A stretch of DNA of 59,636 nt from Bradyrhizobium cenepequi (GTDB lineage Bacteria; Pseudomonadota; Alphaproteobacteria; Rhizobiales; Xanthobacteraceae). The notes under the pieces were generated by a model. The model was not told the origin of the DNA. It saw only the letters and a list, made by a program, of their open reading frames with translations, and did not search any database. Both the position numbers and the translations under genes were made by a program. Of this stretch, positions 1 through 8,904 are shown one piece after another (position 1 is the first letter of the stretch; every line of letters starts with the position of its first letter). The stretch is taken from NCBI RefSeq assembly GCF_020329485.1, contig NZ_JAGKJI010000041.1, forward strand, positions 1 through 59,636. Reading direction: 5' to 3'.

Positions 1-1
1 T

Positions 2-577
2 TTCGCCGGTGGTGCGATATTTCTCGTGCCGCGCACATTCAGTACCGAGCCAGGTATGACGATTGCCTTCGCGGCCTTTGCGACATTCGTGCTCGTCGCG
101 CTCGCTATCGTCGCGCGGCAGTTGCCGGAGGAAATCCGACAGGTGCGCGAGGGGCCGACGGGGCGCGTCTTCAAGATCGACGTCGCCGAAGAGGCCTTCC
201 AAGCCGGGATCGGGCGTGGGCGACCGGAGGGCGACCGAACAGTTGAGACGGTTATTGCTATGCTTTGGTTCGGCCTCGTCGAGGCCGGCGCATGGGCGCA
301 CAAGGCGGAGGCGACGTCAATCCTTGCGATGCGCGACGATCTGCAGCGCGGTCTCGTGAGCTTCGCCGAACTGGACGAACGTTGTCGTGGCGGCGATATC
401 CTTCTCGAGTCCTTCGGCCGAGAATACCGGCAGGTCATCGTAGACTTTGTGACGGGGCCGGTTTTCGAGAGCTGGTTTGAGGATGTGACGCAGTTCGGCG
501 CCGATCCTTGGGCGCTTTACGAGCGTCGCCGGGCCGAACTGTTCGAAGCATTGCGCCGGCGTCTTCCAACGCGCTGA
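2..577 (+). CDS. Membrane-anchored hypothetical protein, 5' end outside window
   Basis: The frame is open back to the first base of the window, so the true start lies upstream and the GTG at 26 is probably internal. A hydrophobic segment (FAAFATFVLVALAIVA, about residues 20-35 of the visible part) is followed by a soluble tail rich in Glu, Arg and aromatic residues. The tail has no motif I recognise. This pattern fits a protein with an N-terminal membrane anchor and a cytoplasmic domain. No partner genes are visible and the function is unknown. Confidence 0.55.
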   Translation, partial: FAGGAIFLVPRTFSTEPGMTIAFAAFATFVLVALAIVARQLPEEIRQVREGPTGRVFKIDVAEEAFQAGIGRGRPEGDRTVETVIAMLWFGLVEAGAWAHKAEATSILAMRDDLQRGLVSFAELDERCRGGDILLESFGREYRQVIVDFVTGPVFESWFEDVTQFGADPWALYERRRAELFEALRRRLPTR

Positions 578-680
578 ACCCGAGCAGCGCATTGTCGTAT
601 AGGTCTGGTGAAAACGTGACGTGCGCTAGGCGTGGCATCTCATGAGAACATTTCTCGCAGATCTTCTCCTTGAACGCCTG

Positions 681-1853
681 TCATAGGCCGCAATCGGAAA
701 ACTTCCAGCTACGTATCGGCGGGATCACGTCCGTTCTTCGCCCGGCGCGTCGAGGTCGCCGAGGACGCGATCTACAGCAAAGGCACCAAAGGCACGCTCT
801 TGAGGACGCTTGTGGCCGCTGTGTACTGAAAACAGCTACACCCGAACGTAGTGGTGATGAAGCCTGCCAAAGGATGGCATGCGATTTAATGCTTCCTATC
901 CGTTGAACGGGACGAGAGACCGGCGCGTCTTTATCCAACGACCGGTGCGTTCGGATGTCGTTGTAATAGCGTGCGTAAGATCGCAGAATCTGACGCAGAT
1001 GCATCTCGCCCAGGACAATGATGTGGTCCAAACACTCGCGGCGGATCGATCCGATCAACCGTTCGGCAAAGCCATTCTGCCACGGCGAGGCTGGTGCAAC
1101 AGGCTTGTCGCGGATGCCCATGGCGCGCAATCGCCGCGTAACGAGGCTGCCATAGATACGGTCACGATCGCGAATGAGGTATTTTGGGGCCTGATCCCAG
1201 GGAAAGGCTTCCGTGATCTGACGTGCAACCCATTCCGCGGTCGGATTCTTTGTGACGTTGATCCAGGCCAGGTTTCTGCGGTCCAGTCGGACGATGACGA
1301 ATGCATAGAGCAGGTCGAAGCCGATGGTGGGAACAACGAACAAGTCCATGGCGGCAATGTCCGGCGCGTGGCTGCGCAAGAAGGTTCGCCATCCCTGGCT
1401 GGGTGACCCTCGTCGTTTCACCATGTACTTGGCAACGCTCGATTGCGTGACCTCAACCCCGAGCTTGAGCAGTTCGCCATGGATGCGCGGCGCGCCCCAA
1501 AGCGGATTTTCGATGCTCATCTGCAGGATCAATCCGCGCAGCTCGGTGTCGATCGGCGGCCGCCCTCCCGGTGGGCACGACTTCCAACGCCAATAGCGGC
1601 GAAAGCCGGCCCGACGCCATCGCACGAGCGTCTCGGGCCGAATGATCGTGAGAACCTGCAGGATTGACGGAAACCAGCGATACAGCTGGATGAAGAACCA
1701 GCGGTCATGGTTCGTCAGCCGGACGCGACCATGCAGCCTCCGCCTCAAGACAATCAGCTGATGTCGAAGCACCGCGTTCTCAGCTTCAAGCCGCAACCTC
1801 GACCTGAATAGCGAGGCCAGGACGGCCAGAACGAAACAGAGCAGCCAGATCAT
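681..1853 (-). pseudogene. IS transposase, integrase-core DDE type, altered C-terminus
   Basis: This 390-residue protein is the best preserved transposase of the five copies. An N-terminal HTH-like region (EAENAVLRHQLIVLRRRL) precedes the rve/integrase core: first Asp in MDLFVVPTIGF, second in RDRDRIYG, and Glu in FAERLIGSIRRE. In the other copies the protein ends near GGLHHHYTRA. Here one extra base near 865-875 shifts the frame after SHAIL, so the ORF runs through the IS end at 820 and about 50 residues into flanking DNA. The DDE triad is intact, so residual activity is possible. The family is of the IS3/IS481 integrase-like type; I do not assign a named IS. Confidence 0.75.
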
Positions 1854-1913
1854 TCCGCCAGCTTAGGCGATTCCATCACGGCTTCAACTCGGACAAGGTT
1901 TTCGGTACACACA
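820..1913 (-). mobile_element. Insertion sequence copy 1 (about 1.09 kb)
   Basis: The element is bounded by TGTGTACTGAAAAC at 820-833 and the inverted GTTTTCGGTACACA at 1898-1911. Four more copies lie near 13371, 16674, 26407 and 36351. It carries one minus-strand transposase with an integrase-type DDE core. The outer 2-3 bp of the ends are uncertain because every copy is flanked by similar ACACAGC-like bases. I could not establish a target-site duplication. Confidence 0.8.
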
Positions 1914-2135
1914 GCTAGCAGGCGACCCATTGATGTGCGACGGGACAGAGGATCCGACGTTGGACCTGCGACCGCTGTTCCACGGCTTGATACGCTGGCT
2001 GACCGATCGCTCGCGGACGCGATGCAATGACTGCAGGCCGAGCACGCGTTTTATGAATGCGCCGCGCCGCGCGATTGCGCGCCGACGACTCCGTCGCCGG
2101 CTCCAGGGTACTGATGCTCGCAAATACAACCGGCA

Positions 2136-3086
2136 TTAAGAGTTGGGCATATGCGTCAGATACTGATAGATCGCGGCCAGCTCGTCATCATCCATTTTTC
2201 CGACCGAACGCCACGGCATTTTTTCGCTGATCTCATGGCCGTTGGGATCGATGCCGGTGCGCATAGCTGCAATGAAGCCAGCCAGCGTCCAGTCCTTGAC
2301 GAGATTCAGGTCGGGTCCGAGCGGCGCCAACTGCCCGGGCACGCCGCCGGTCAGGTTCTCGCCGTGACACTCACGGCAGTCCTGATACGCCAGGATGTAT
2401 TCGCCAAGTTCAAAGGTCGGCCCTTTCAACGGCCCTGAGATATGCCCGGTGATGATCGGCTTGCCGCTTGGGAGCATGCCAGCACCGAGCATGGCAAGGC
2501 CGAGCATATTCATGTGATCGGGCGGATCCGGCGTCGGATTTCCTGCCGCCGGTACACTACGAATATACGCGATCACAGCCTTGATATCGTCGTCGCTCAG
2601 TCGGCCGGCCCTGACGTAGGACATCATTGTCAGCCACCGGCCCTCCGCGTCCACGCCGTTGCGAATGGCGCGGAAGATCTCGCCATCGGACCAGTGCCTC
2701 AATGGCCCGGCCGGAGTAAGATTTGCAGCGACAAAGGACCCAATTGGAACCTGGAGCTCGACGGCGAGATCGTAGCCGCCGGTGAGCGTGCCGGTGTGTG
2801 AATGGCAGGCGCCACACAGACCGTCGGCGATGTCCTTGCCACGCGCAATGAGTTCCGGCGTAGCCGCCACCTTGATGTCCGGGATGGGCGCCGAGCGGCT
2901 GTGCTGCTTGATCATCCCGAGCGACGTGAGCGCGCCGGCGGACAACACCGCGACGGACAGCAGCGCCAACAGACCTGCGCCGCCCCATTTGACGATGCGG
3001 TTTTTGACGCGCCAAGTGCGGAAACCAGACCGGGCCAATAACGCGGCGATGGCGATCAACGCCACCAGTCCAACGATGTTTTGCAT
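2136..3086 (-). CDS. Membrane-bound diheme cytochrome c
   Basis: This is an electron-transfer protein with two covalent haem sites, CGACH in the first half and CRECH in the second, each followed later by a Met-containing region that could give an axial ligand. Two hydrophobic stretches at the N-terminus (NIVGLVALIAIAALLA and GAGLLALLSVAVLSAGAL) anchor it, with the haem domains presumably periplasmic. I chose the ATG at 3086 because AGGGG stands 5 bases upstream; the frame opens 23 codons earlier without such a site. Diheme proteins of this kind often serve as acceptors for alcohol, aldehyde or molybdenum dehydrogenases, but no such partner lies next to it. An AraC regulator on the same strand is just upstream. 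Confidence 0.8.
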   Translation of the reverse strand: MQNIVGLVALIAIAALLARSGFRTWRVKNRIVKWGGAGLLALLSVAVLSAGALTSLGMIKQHSRSAPIPDIKVAATPELIARGKDIADGLCGACHSHTGTLTGGYDLAVELQVPIGSFVAANLTPAGPLRHWSDGEIFRAIRNGVDAEGRWLTMMSYVRAGRLSDDDIKAVIAYIRSVPAAGNPTPDPPDHMNMLGLAMLGAGMLPSGKPIITGHISGPLKGPTFELGEYILAYQDCRECHGENLTGGVPGQLAPLGPDLNLVKDWTLAGFIAAMRTGIDPNGHEISEKMPWRSVGKMDDDELAAIYQYLTHMPNS

Positions 3087-3233
3087 TGCTACCCCTAGAC
3101 AAATGATGCGCACGGGAAAGTGAACTGAGCAGAATGGAATCTGCCGGTGGTTCACGCTGACGACAAATCTCGCGACGCAGCCGTCGGCACCGTGCCATCA
3201 AAGCTAGGCCACTGAGCGGGCGGCGTCATGGGC

Positions 3234-4271
3234 CTAACGCGCCCTTTCGTGCCTTGCGCCACGCACCAGGTTGACGTCATCGCCCTGCACATGAACGCAA
3301 GGTGCGTGACCGAACCGTTGGCGGAATGCACGCGCGAAATTAGCGTAATCGCGATACCCGCAAGCGTAGGCTATCGTGCTCAGAACCTGGCCCGACTTCG
3401 TCGACTCGCGGCGCTTAATAGCACGCGCAGCTTGATCCAGGCGCACCGATTGAATGAAGCCGCTGCAGGTACAACCGCGGTTCGTGAACAGTTTTTGAAG
3501 GTAACGTAGCGAAATACCGACCTCGGCAGCAATCTCACGCGGACCGAAATCTGGGTCGACAAAGCGATCCTTGATGACATCGCAGATGCGCTTAAACAAC
3601 CGATCCGAATGAAGGGAGCCTGGTGCTGGGTCCAGCGGCGCGAATACTGCTCCGAGTAGATCATAAACCGCCAACTGCATATGGTTGGCAGCCGACGTTG
3701 GCAGAGGTTGGTCGTCGTCGACAGCGTCCAGAACGAGTTGGAACAGCAGGCGTGATGCACGCGTTCCAGAGTGGCCACGAAGGCCGCCGGGTGGCTCGTA
3801 TCCAAGGGCGGAGATCAGAGACTGTCGAGGCAACTGCAGAGAAAGCCACTCTTCGTGGCCATCATTAACATACGTCACTGGGCGGGTCGAATCTATGAAT
3901 GCGACATCTCCCACCGCCAGCTCTACAGCCTGATCATTTTGAATGATCGTTGATCGTCCATCAACCTGAAATACGGCATAGCAGTGATCAACGCCATCAA
4001 GACGAATATCCCTTTGCGTCCGTTCGCAATGGTGTGTCCGTTCGCAATGGCGAATATTGTTGCTGATTTCCGACGCATTAAGTCCGAAGATGCTCCGGGA
4101 GCGAACTCTGCCGGCAAAGACTTTGGGATCGTCTACCGTGTACAGCCCAAAGTTCGGGCGCAACAGATCCCGCCACTGTTCGTAATTCAACTCGGGCGTC
4201 TTGAGAAGGTCAGCACTCCGCATCGTCGCCAGGATCCTTTGACACTGTGATTTGAGGCTTCGAGAGAACAC
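3234..4271 (-). CDS. AraC-family transcriptional regulator (FeaR-like layout)
   Basis: A roughly 200-residue ligand-sensing N-terminal half (AraC-binding-like, with WLSLQLPRQSL) is followed by a C-terminal AraC/XylS double helix-turn-helix: EIAAEVGISLRYLQKLF and then IAYACGYRDYANFARAFRQRFGHAP. Such proteins activate catabolic genes in response to small aromatic or amine inducers. The inner ATG at 4223 is an alternative start. An 18-nt in-frame tandem duplication (GTCCGTTCGCAATGG at 4018 and again at 4036) repeats His-Cys-Glu-Arg-Thr within the sensing domain. The target could be the cytochrome c gene downstream or the ABC operon upstream; neither is proven. Confidence 0.85.
   Translation of the reverse strand: MFSRSLKSQCQRILATMRSADLLKTPELNYEQWRDLLRPNFGLYTVDDPKVFAGRVRSRSIFGLNASEISNNIRHCERTHHCERTQRDIRLDGVDHCYAVFQVDGRSTIIQNDQAVELAVGDVAFIDSTRPVTYVNDGHEEWLSLQLPRQSLISALGYEPPGGLRGHSGTRASRLLFQLVLDAVDDDQPLPTSAANHMQLAVYDLLGAVFAPLDPAPGSLHSDRLFKRICDVIKDRFVDPDFGPREIAAEVGISLRYLQKLFTNRGCTCSGFIQSVRLDQAARAIKRRESTKSGQVLSTIAYACGYRDYANFARAFRQRFGHAPCVHVQGDDVNLVRGARHERAR
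4018..4050. repeat. 18-nt in-frame tandem duplication inside araC-type gene
   Basis: GTCCGTTCGCAATGG occurs at 4018-4032 and 4036-4050, a period of exactly six codons, so the reading frame of the AraC-type gene is kept. Confidence 0.85.
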
Positions 4272-5090
4272 CCAATCCGAACTCTTTCAACGGTCCGCAC
4301 AATCAAATCTTGCAGAAGCGCGCGATCGTGAGTCTATAGCAAGCGGAAGCGACGCAGACCGGCTGCAGACTGTCGAACTTGAAACTTTCGAACTTGGCCC
4401 AAGGCGGACATCGCTTTTCGAGCGTTCACTCCGTCTCGCGCGGCGCGGGTCGTTCCTCCGGCGATTGCAAGCTCAAGCCGAGCCGTCTGTCCAAATGCCG
4501 ACCACGCAGCGCCGCACTGAAGCCGTGGTGAGGGCCGCACGTTTTGACGCGCTTTCTTGACGCCAACCGGTACCGGTCGATGCGCGGCGACAGCTTGATG
4601 CTGCCGTCCTCTGTGCACAGCCATCGAACACGCGATCGTCGTGGCGTTTGATCACGACATCGTGCGTCCGGGCCGGCGCAACAGGGCATGGTGCAGTTGG
4701 AATGATCAATCTTGATACTGTTTCAATAAGCCGAGAGCGCACATCTTCTGCCTGATCGTCACCGAGGTCGCGTCGGGTTACAGCGCTGTTGCGTCGTGTC
4801 GATGCGGGTCTCATGCAAACTCAAAGCGGGGTAACAGAGGCCGAACCCGGTCGCTGATCATCTACGGCCAGTACAGCTTCCCGATTCAGCAGACGGCTTC
4901 GGCGTCCTGCCGTCTCCGTGATGGAGTTGGCGCTTGCTTTCACGATCGATGCGATCGAGCGCCGCTTCACACCCGGCAACGTTGCAGGCACGGCAACGTG
5001 AAAGTCGACATTGCGGCATGATCTTGCACCACTATGCGCATCCACTGCACACTCTCAACCCGGACGTTCTCGATGATTCAGGAGCAAGGA
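4272..5090. other. Intergenic region without a supported gene
   Basis: About 820 bp between the AraC-type gene and the ABC operon. Open frames exist on both strands, but their compositions (Arg/Ser/Ala-rich, no recognisable domain) look like chance frames or badly decayed sequence. The promoter of the ABC operon should lie near the right end. I see no clear terminator or repeat. Confidence 0.5.
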
Positions 5091-6230
5091 ATGAACAACC
5101 CTCCGAACCCGGCATCCTCAAGACCGGCATCGCCCGATCGCAGTCGGCTCGCGCCGCTGTCGCGACGCAAGTTTGTCGGCTTCGCAGGAGTGCTGGGCGC
5201 CGCCGCTCCGTTTGCTGTGTTGAAGGCGAACGCGTTCCCCGGCTTTGGATCGACAGCCGCCGCAAACGGCATCGGCGACATTCCGATCTGCCGAGCATCC
5301 GAGAGCACTTACGCGGATCCCAAGGGGCCGCCACGACACATTCGCTTTGTCTACAATGGCACCGGGATCTGCACTGCGGCGGTGCCGGTCGCCTTGCACC
5401 ACGGGTATTTTGGTAAGCATAACCTGGATGTCGAATTTATTCAGGTCGCCGGCGAGACCGACCAGATGCTGCAGGCGCTTGCGACGGACAAAGCCGACGC
5501 CGGTTCGAGCATGCTGCTGAATTGGCTCAAGCCGCTTGAGCAGGGCATCGATGTGAAGCTCACAACCGGCCTGCACGGCGGCTGCACGCGCCTGTTCGCC
5601 GGCAAGACATCGGGCATCACCGATATCACGAAACTCAAAGGCCGGACGATCGGCGTGTCCAGCATTTCCGGCTCGCCCCGCAATTTCTTCGCGATCTTGC
5701 TGTCTGACAATGGCATCAACCCGGAAACCGACGTTCTATGGCGCGAGTTTCCGGCGGACCTGCTGCCGATCGCGCTAAAGCGCGGAGAAGTCCAGGCGAT
5801 CGCCGACGCCGATCCGACAGCGTGGCTGATACAGCATCGCAGCAACGGCGAGCTGGTGGAGATCGCCTCGAATCTCTCCGGCGACTACGCCAACCTGTCC
5901 TGCTGCACGATGGGTGTCCGTGCTTCTCTGTGGGCAAAAGATCCCGCGACTGTCGCCGCCTTGACGAATGCCATCCACGATGCGGCCGTCCATGTCGCCA
6001 CCAACCCCGATGACGCCGCTGAGGTCTTCGCACCATACACACCGAAAGTTCCGGTCGCAGACCTTGCGGCGATGCTGCGCAGCCACACGCATGGACACCA
6101 TCCTGCCGGCGATGCGTTGCGTCGGGAAGTCGTCAAGATCACGAGCGACCTCAAACGGGCGTCGATCATCAAGCAGAGTACGGATCCCCAAAAGCTCGCC
6201 AACCGCGTGGTCGTCGACGTGACCAGTTGA
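5091..6230 (+). CDS. ABC transporter substrate-binding protein, NitT/TauT type, Tat signal
   Basis: This is the periplasmic binding protein of a nitrate/sulfonate/taurine-type ABC importer. A twin-arginine signal (SRRKFVGFAG, residues 24-33) precedes a hydrophobic segment ending near NAF. The mature part has features of this fold: an early strand FVYNGTGICTAAVPVALHHGYFGKHNLDVEFI, then DKADAGSSMLLNWLKPLEQGIDVKL and LKGRTIGVSS. The ATG at 5091 follows AGGAGCAAGGA, so I prefer it to the ATG 19 codons earlier. Permease and ATPase genes follow. The ligand is unknown; sulfonates, nitrate analogues and aromatic acids are typical of the family. A fragment resembling its own C-terminus follows at 6227. 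Confidence 0.85.
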   Translation: MNNPPNPASSRPASPDRSRLAPLSRRKFVGFAGVLGAAAPFAVLKANAFPGFGSTAAANGIGDIPICRASESTYADPKGPPRHIRFVYNGTGICTAAVPVALHHGYFGKHNLDVEFIQVAGETDQMLQALATDKADAGSSMLLNWLKPLEQGIDVKLTTGLHGGCTRLFAGKTSGITDITKLKGRTIGVSSISGSPRNFFAILLSDNGINPETDVLWREFPADLLPIALKRGEVQAIADADPTAWLIQHRSNGELVEIASNLSGDYANLSCCTMGVRASLWAKDPATVAALTNAIHDAAVHVATNPDDAAEVFAPYTPKVPVADLAAMLRSHTHGHHPAGDALRREVVKITSDLKRASIIKQSTDPQKLANRVVVDVTS

Positions 6231-6421
6231 TCGAAGATGCCGAAAGACGCGACCACCGCATGTGCATCAATATGAGCTCACCGACCGACCAGCTTCTGGA
6301 GTGCATCGCTATGGGCAAGACCGATGCGGACGATCTAAAACGCGTCTCGGTCTTCAAGCCGGGCACGGATACCGCGAAATTCGCCGAGCGGATTTATGTC
6401 GACGTATTCGACAAGGTCTAA
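6227..6421 (+). pseudogene. Duplicated C-terminal fragment of the ABC binding protein
   Basis: The 64-residue frame ends with DDLKRVSVFKPGTDTAKF followed by AERIYVDV. This parallels the end of the preceding binding protein (SDLKRASIIKQSTDPQKL, then ANRVVVDV). It overlaps that gene's stop by 4 bases and the permease start by 26. It may be a relic of a second binding protein gene or of an unequal exchange, or a small translated spacer ORF that couples translation to the permease. I see no domain of its own. Confidence 0.6.
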
Positions 6422-7427
6422 GACGCCGGCACTGGCGCGATCTGCCGGAGAGAAAGCCGCCCCCGCGAGCCATTCGCTGTCGTTTCCGATATCGGTTGCG
6501 AAAAATGCGTCGGGTGCGCTGGCAGGCCTGGCGTGGACCGGCTTCGGACTCTCCTGCCTGCTGTGGCAAGACCTCGGCGATTGGTCGCGGACCCATGAGG
6601 TGGCGATCGCGTCATTCGTGTTCGCTGGTAGCATTCTCACCGCAACTCTGTTTGGCCGATTTGGCGGCGGCTTGCAGTCGCGGGCGCCATGGCTGCTGGC
6701 GTTCGGGCTGTTCCTGACCATATGGGAAATCGCGACTGCTAAGTTCGCATGGCTGCCATTGCCGTTCTTTCCGCCGCCGCAAGCCATCGTCGAAGTCTAC
6801 ACCGACGACTGGCCGAAGCTTCTGGCCAGCACCGTTGCATCGGTGAAGCTTCAGCTTGTCGGCTATGCGCTCGGGGCCGCGATCGGCTTTCTCACCGGCG
6901 TATTGATTGGATGGTCGCGCGCCGTCGGCTATTGGGTACATCCTGCCCTGCGCTTCATCGGGCCGCTGCCCGCAACGGCATGGCTGCCATTTGCCTTGTT
7001 CACGTTTCCGTCGAGCTGGAGCGCGAGCACGTTCCTGATCGCACTGGCCACCGGGTTTCCGGTCACTGTGCTGACCTGGTCGGGCGTCGCAAGCGTCAGC
7101 AATGCCTATTACGATGTCGCGCGAACATTGGGGGCGAAGCCTTCCTTCCTGGTGCTCAAGGTCGCAATTCCGGCGGCGCTGCCGCACGTGTTCGTAGGCC
7201 TGTTTATGGGTCTTGGATCGTCCTTTGCCGTTCTGGTCGTTGCCGAAATGATGGGCGTCAAGGCCGGGCTCGGGTGGTATTTGCAATGGGCGCAGGGCTG
7301 GGCAGCTTACGCAAACATGTATGCGGCGCTGATCGTCATGTCGTTGTTGTGCTCCGGCGCGATCACCCTGCTGTTCAGGACGCGCGACCGGCTGCTGGTC
7401 TGGCAGAAAGGCGTCGTCAAATGGTAG
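6396..7427 (+). CDS. ABC transporter permease, SsuC/TauC-like
   Basis: An inner-membrane permease of the binding-protein-dependent ABC family with about six to eight hydrophobic segments. The conserved cytoplasmic EAA-type loop is visible as DVARTLGAKPSFLVLKVAIPAALPHVFVGL, which docks with the ATPase. The N-terminal extension (about 45 residues, Ser/Ala/Lys-rich) is longer than usual, so a later start is possible. The ATG at 6396 has only a weak GAGCGG site and overlaps the preceding fragment. The stop overlaps the ATPase start (ATGGTAG), which implies translational coupling. Confidence 0.85.
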   Translation: MSTYSTRSKTPALARSAGEKAAPASHSLSFPISVAKNASGALAGLAWTGFGLSCLLWQDLGDWSRTHEVAIASFVFAGSILTATLFGRFGGGLQSRAPWLLAFGLFLTIWEIATAKFAWLPLPFFPPPQAIVEVYTDDWPKLLASTVASVKLQLVGYALGAAIGFLTGVLIGWSRAVGYWVHPALRFIGPLPATAWLPFALFTFPSSWSASTFLIALATGFPVTVLTWSGVASVSNAYYDVARTLGAKPSFLVLKVAIPAALPHVFVGLFMGLGSSFAVLVVAEMMGVKAGLGWYLQWAQGWAAYANMYAALIVMSLLCSGAITLLFRTRDRLLVWQKGVVKW

Positions 7428-8218
7428 CGGTTGCTATCGCTGAAACTGATCGGCCGGCTGCCGTCGGCGCGTCGCTGAATGTCGAGGGCGTCAGCCACGC
7501 CTTTGACATCGATGGCGCCGCGCTGCCGGTACTGAATGACGTTAGCTTCAACGTAAGACCGGGCGAATTCGTCGCGCTGCTCGGTCCCTCGGGATGCGGA
7601 AAGTCGACCTTGCTGCGTCTGGTGGCCGGGCTTGAACCACCGCGATTGGGCGCGTTGTTCGAAGATGGTCGTCCGATCAAAGGGCCGTTCCCGTCGCGGG
7701 TGGTGGTGTTTCAGGATCCGACGCTGTTTCCGTGGCGAACCGTCTGGAAAAATGTTGCGCTCGGGCTCGAAGCCCAGGGTGTCTTAAAGAGCCAACGCCC
7801 CCGCGTCGATGCGGCGCTCGACCTCGTCGGGCTTTCTGCGTTTCGCAACGCCTACCCGCATCAGCTTTCGGGAGGAATGGCCCAGCGGGTCGCGCTGGCA
7901 CGAGCGCTGGTGAACAACCCCAGGATACTTATTCTGGATGAGCCGCTCGGCAAGCTCGATTCGCTGACACGCATCTCCATGCAGGCGGAAATCGCCGCGC
8001 TCTGGCAGCGCAGCGGCTTCACCACGCTGATGGTGACGCACGACGTTGAAGAGGCGGTCTTCATGGCCAACCGCGTCATCGTATTCAGCGACCGCCCCGC
8101 GCGCATCAAGGCAGACATGACGGTCGATCGTCCCTTCCCCAGGCACCGCGGCGATCCCAAGCTGGCGGAGTTACGGAGCAACATTCTGGGGCTGCTTGGA
8201 TTGGATGCGAACTGGTGA
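7421..8218 (+). CDS. ABC transporter ATP-binding protein, SsuB/TauB-like
   Basis: The cytoplasmic ATPase of the importer: Walker A GPSGCGKST, Q-loop VFQDPTLFPW, signature LSGGMAQRVALARAL, Walker B ILILDEPLGKLD and switch His in THDVEEAV. At 265 residues it has the usual length for nitrate/sulfonate/taurine ATPases. The ATG at 7421 overlaps the permease stop by 7 bases. The same frame is open far upstream inside the permease gene, but that part is not coding. Confidence 0.92.
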   Translation: MVAVAIAETDRPAAVGASLNVEGVSHAFDIDGAALPVLNDVSFNVRPGEFVALLGPSGCGKSTLLRLVAGLEPPRLGALFEDGRPIKGPFPSRVVVFQDPTLFPWRTVWKNVALGLEAQGVLKSQRPRVDAALDLVGLSAFRNAYPHQLSGGMAQRVALARALVNNPRILILDEPLGKLDSLTRISMQAEIAALWQRSGFTTLMVTHDVEEAVFMANRVIVFSDRPARIKADMTVDRPFPRHRGDPKLAELRSNILGLLGLDANW

Positions 8219-8230
8219 GCAGCGGCCAGG

Positions 8231-8260
8231 GTCGACGGCACATGCGTCGACGGCACGTGC
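8231..8260. repeat. 15-bp tandem direct repeat after ABC operon
   Basis: GTCGACGGCACATGC at 8231-8245 is followed directly by GTCGACGGCACGTGC at 8246-8260, with one mismatch. It lies 12 bp after the ATPase stop and shows no U-tract. Confidence 0.8.
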
Positions 8261-8389
8261 GATGTCTCGTCGTGGGCGACGGCGCCTGCGCGAGGTAGTT
8301 CGAGACCGCGCTGGTGCGCCTGCAGCGATAGCCGATAGGCGTCAGGTCGGATGATCGCGAACAACAGCATCGCATGGCAGAAGCCTATC

Positions 8390-8726
8390 GAGCTCCTGGC
8401 GTGATGAGCTCCCCATTCCAGGAGGGAATCCAACACGGGCCCCAGGCTTTCCCCGCGCGGGGTGAGCAGGTATTCGACCCCTGACGATCGTCGGCGCTGG
8501 GCTGCCGGCTCACCGTTCCATGTTCCTCAATCGCTCGCAGCTACCCAATCAACACCTTCTGCGAGATGCCGGCAATGCGCTTTTCCAGCTCGCATGTGCG
8601 TTGCGGGCCGTCCAGCAACACAGAAAGGATGGCCGCCTTCCAGCGTCCTGAAAAGACGCCTAGCGCGCGCTCGACGGGCAAGCCCGGTAGTCTCTTGATG
8701 ATCTTCATCCGCCGACCACTGACCAA
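8390..8726 (-). pseudogene. HxlR-family regulator relic, nonsense and frameshift
   Basis: The N-terminal part reads VERALGVFSGRWKAAILSVLLDGPQRTCELEKRIAGISQKVL, split here as FSGRWKAAILSVLL and CELEKRIAGISQKVL, the winged-helix core of HxlR regulators. A TAG then interrupts the frame before LRAIEEHG. A shift near 8480 moves the last part (VEYLLTPRGESLGPVLDSLLEWG) into another frame. All the pieces of a roughly 110-residue HxlR protein are present but not in one frame. It is presumably inactive. Confidence 0.75.
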
Positions 8727-8904
8727 AGGGTGTGTAGATCGGAACGACTACCGAAGAATAAACCTTCGGCAGAAATCTGATCGGAGGATGATCTATGGCC
8801 GACCTGTTCGAAACTCAACTGCTTGGCGGCACTGTTCCGCGGCGTGGCATACATCCATCTGCTCTACGAGCTGCTGCCCGTGGCCGCAACCGCTGAACAA
8901 CCCC

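Noticed and set aside
6749..7420. N-terminal extension of the ABC ATPase
   Set aside because: Lies inside the permease gene in another frame; the ATPase motifs begin only after the ATG at 7421.
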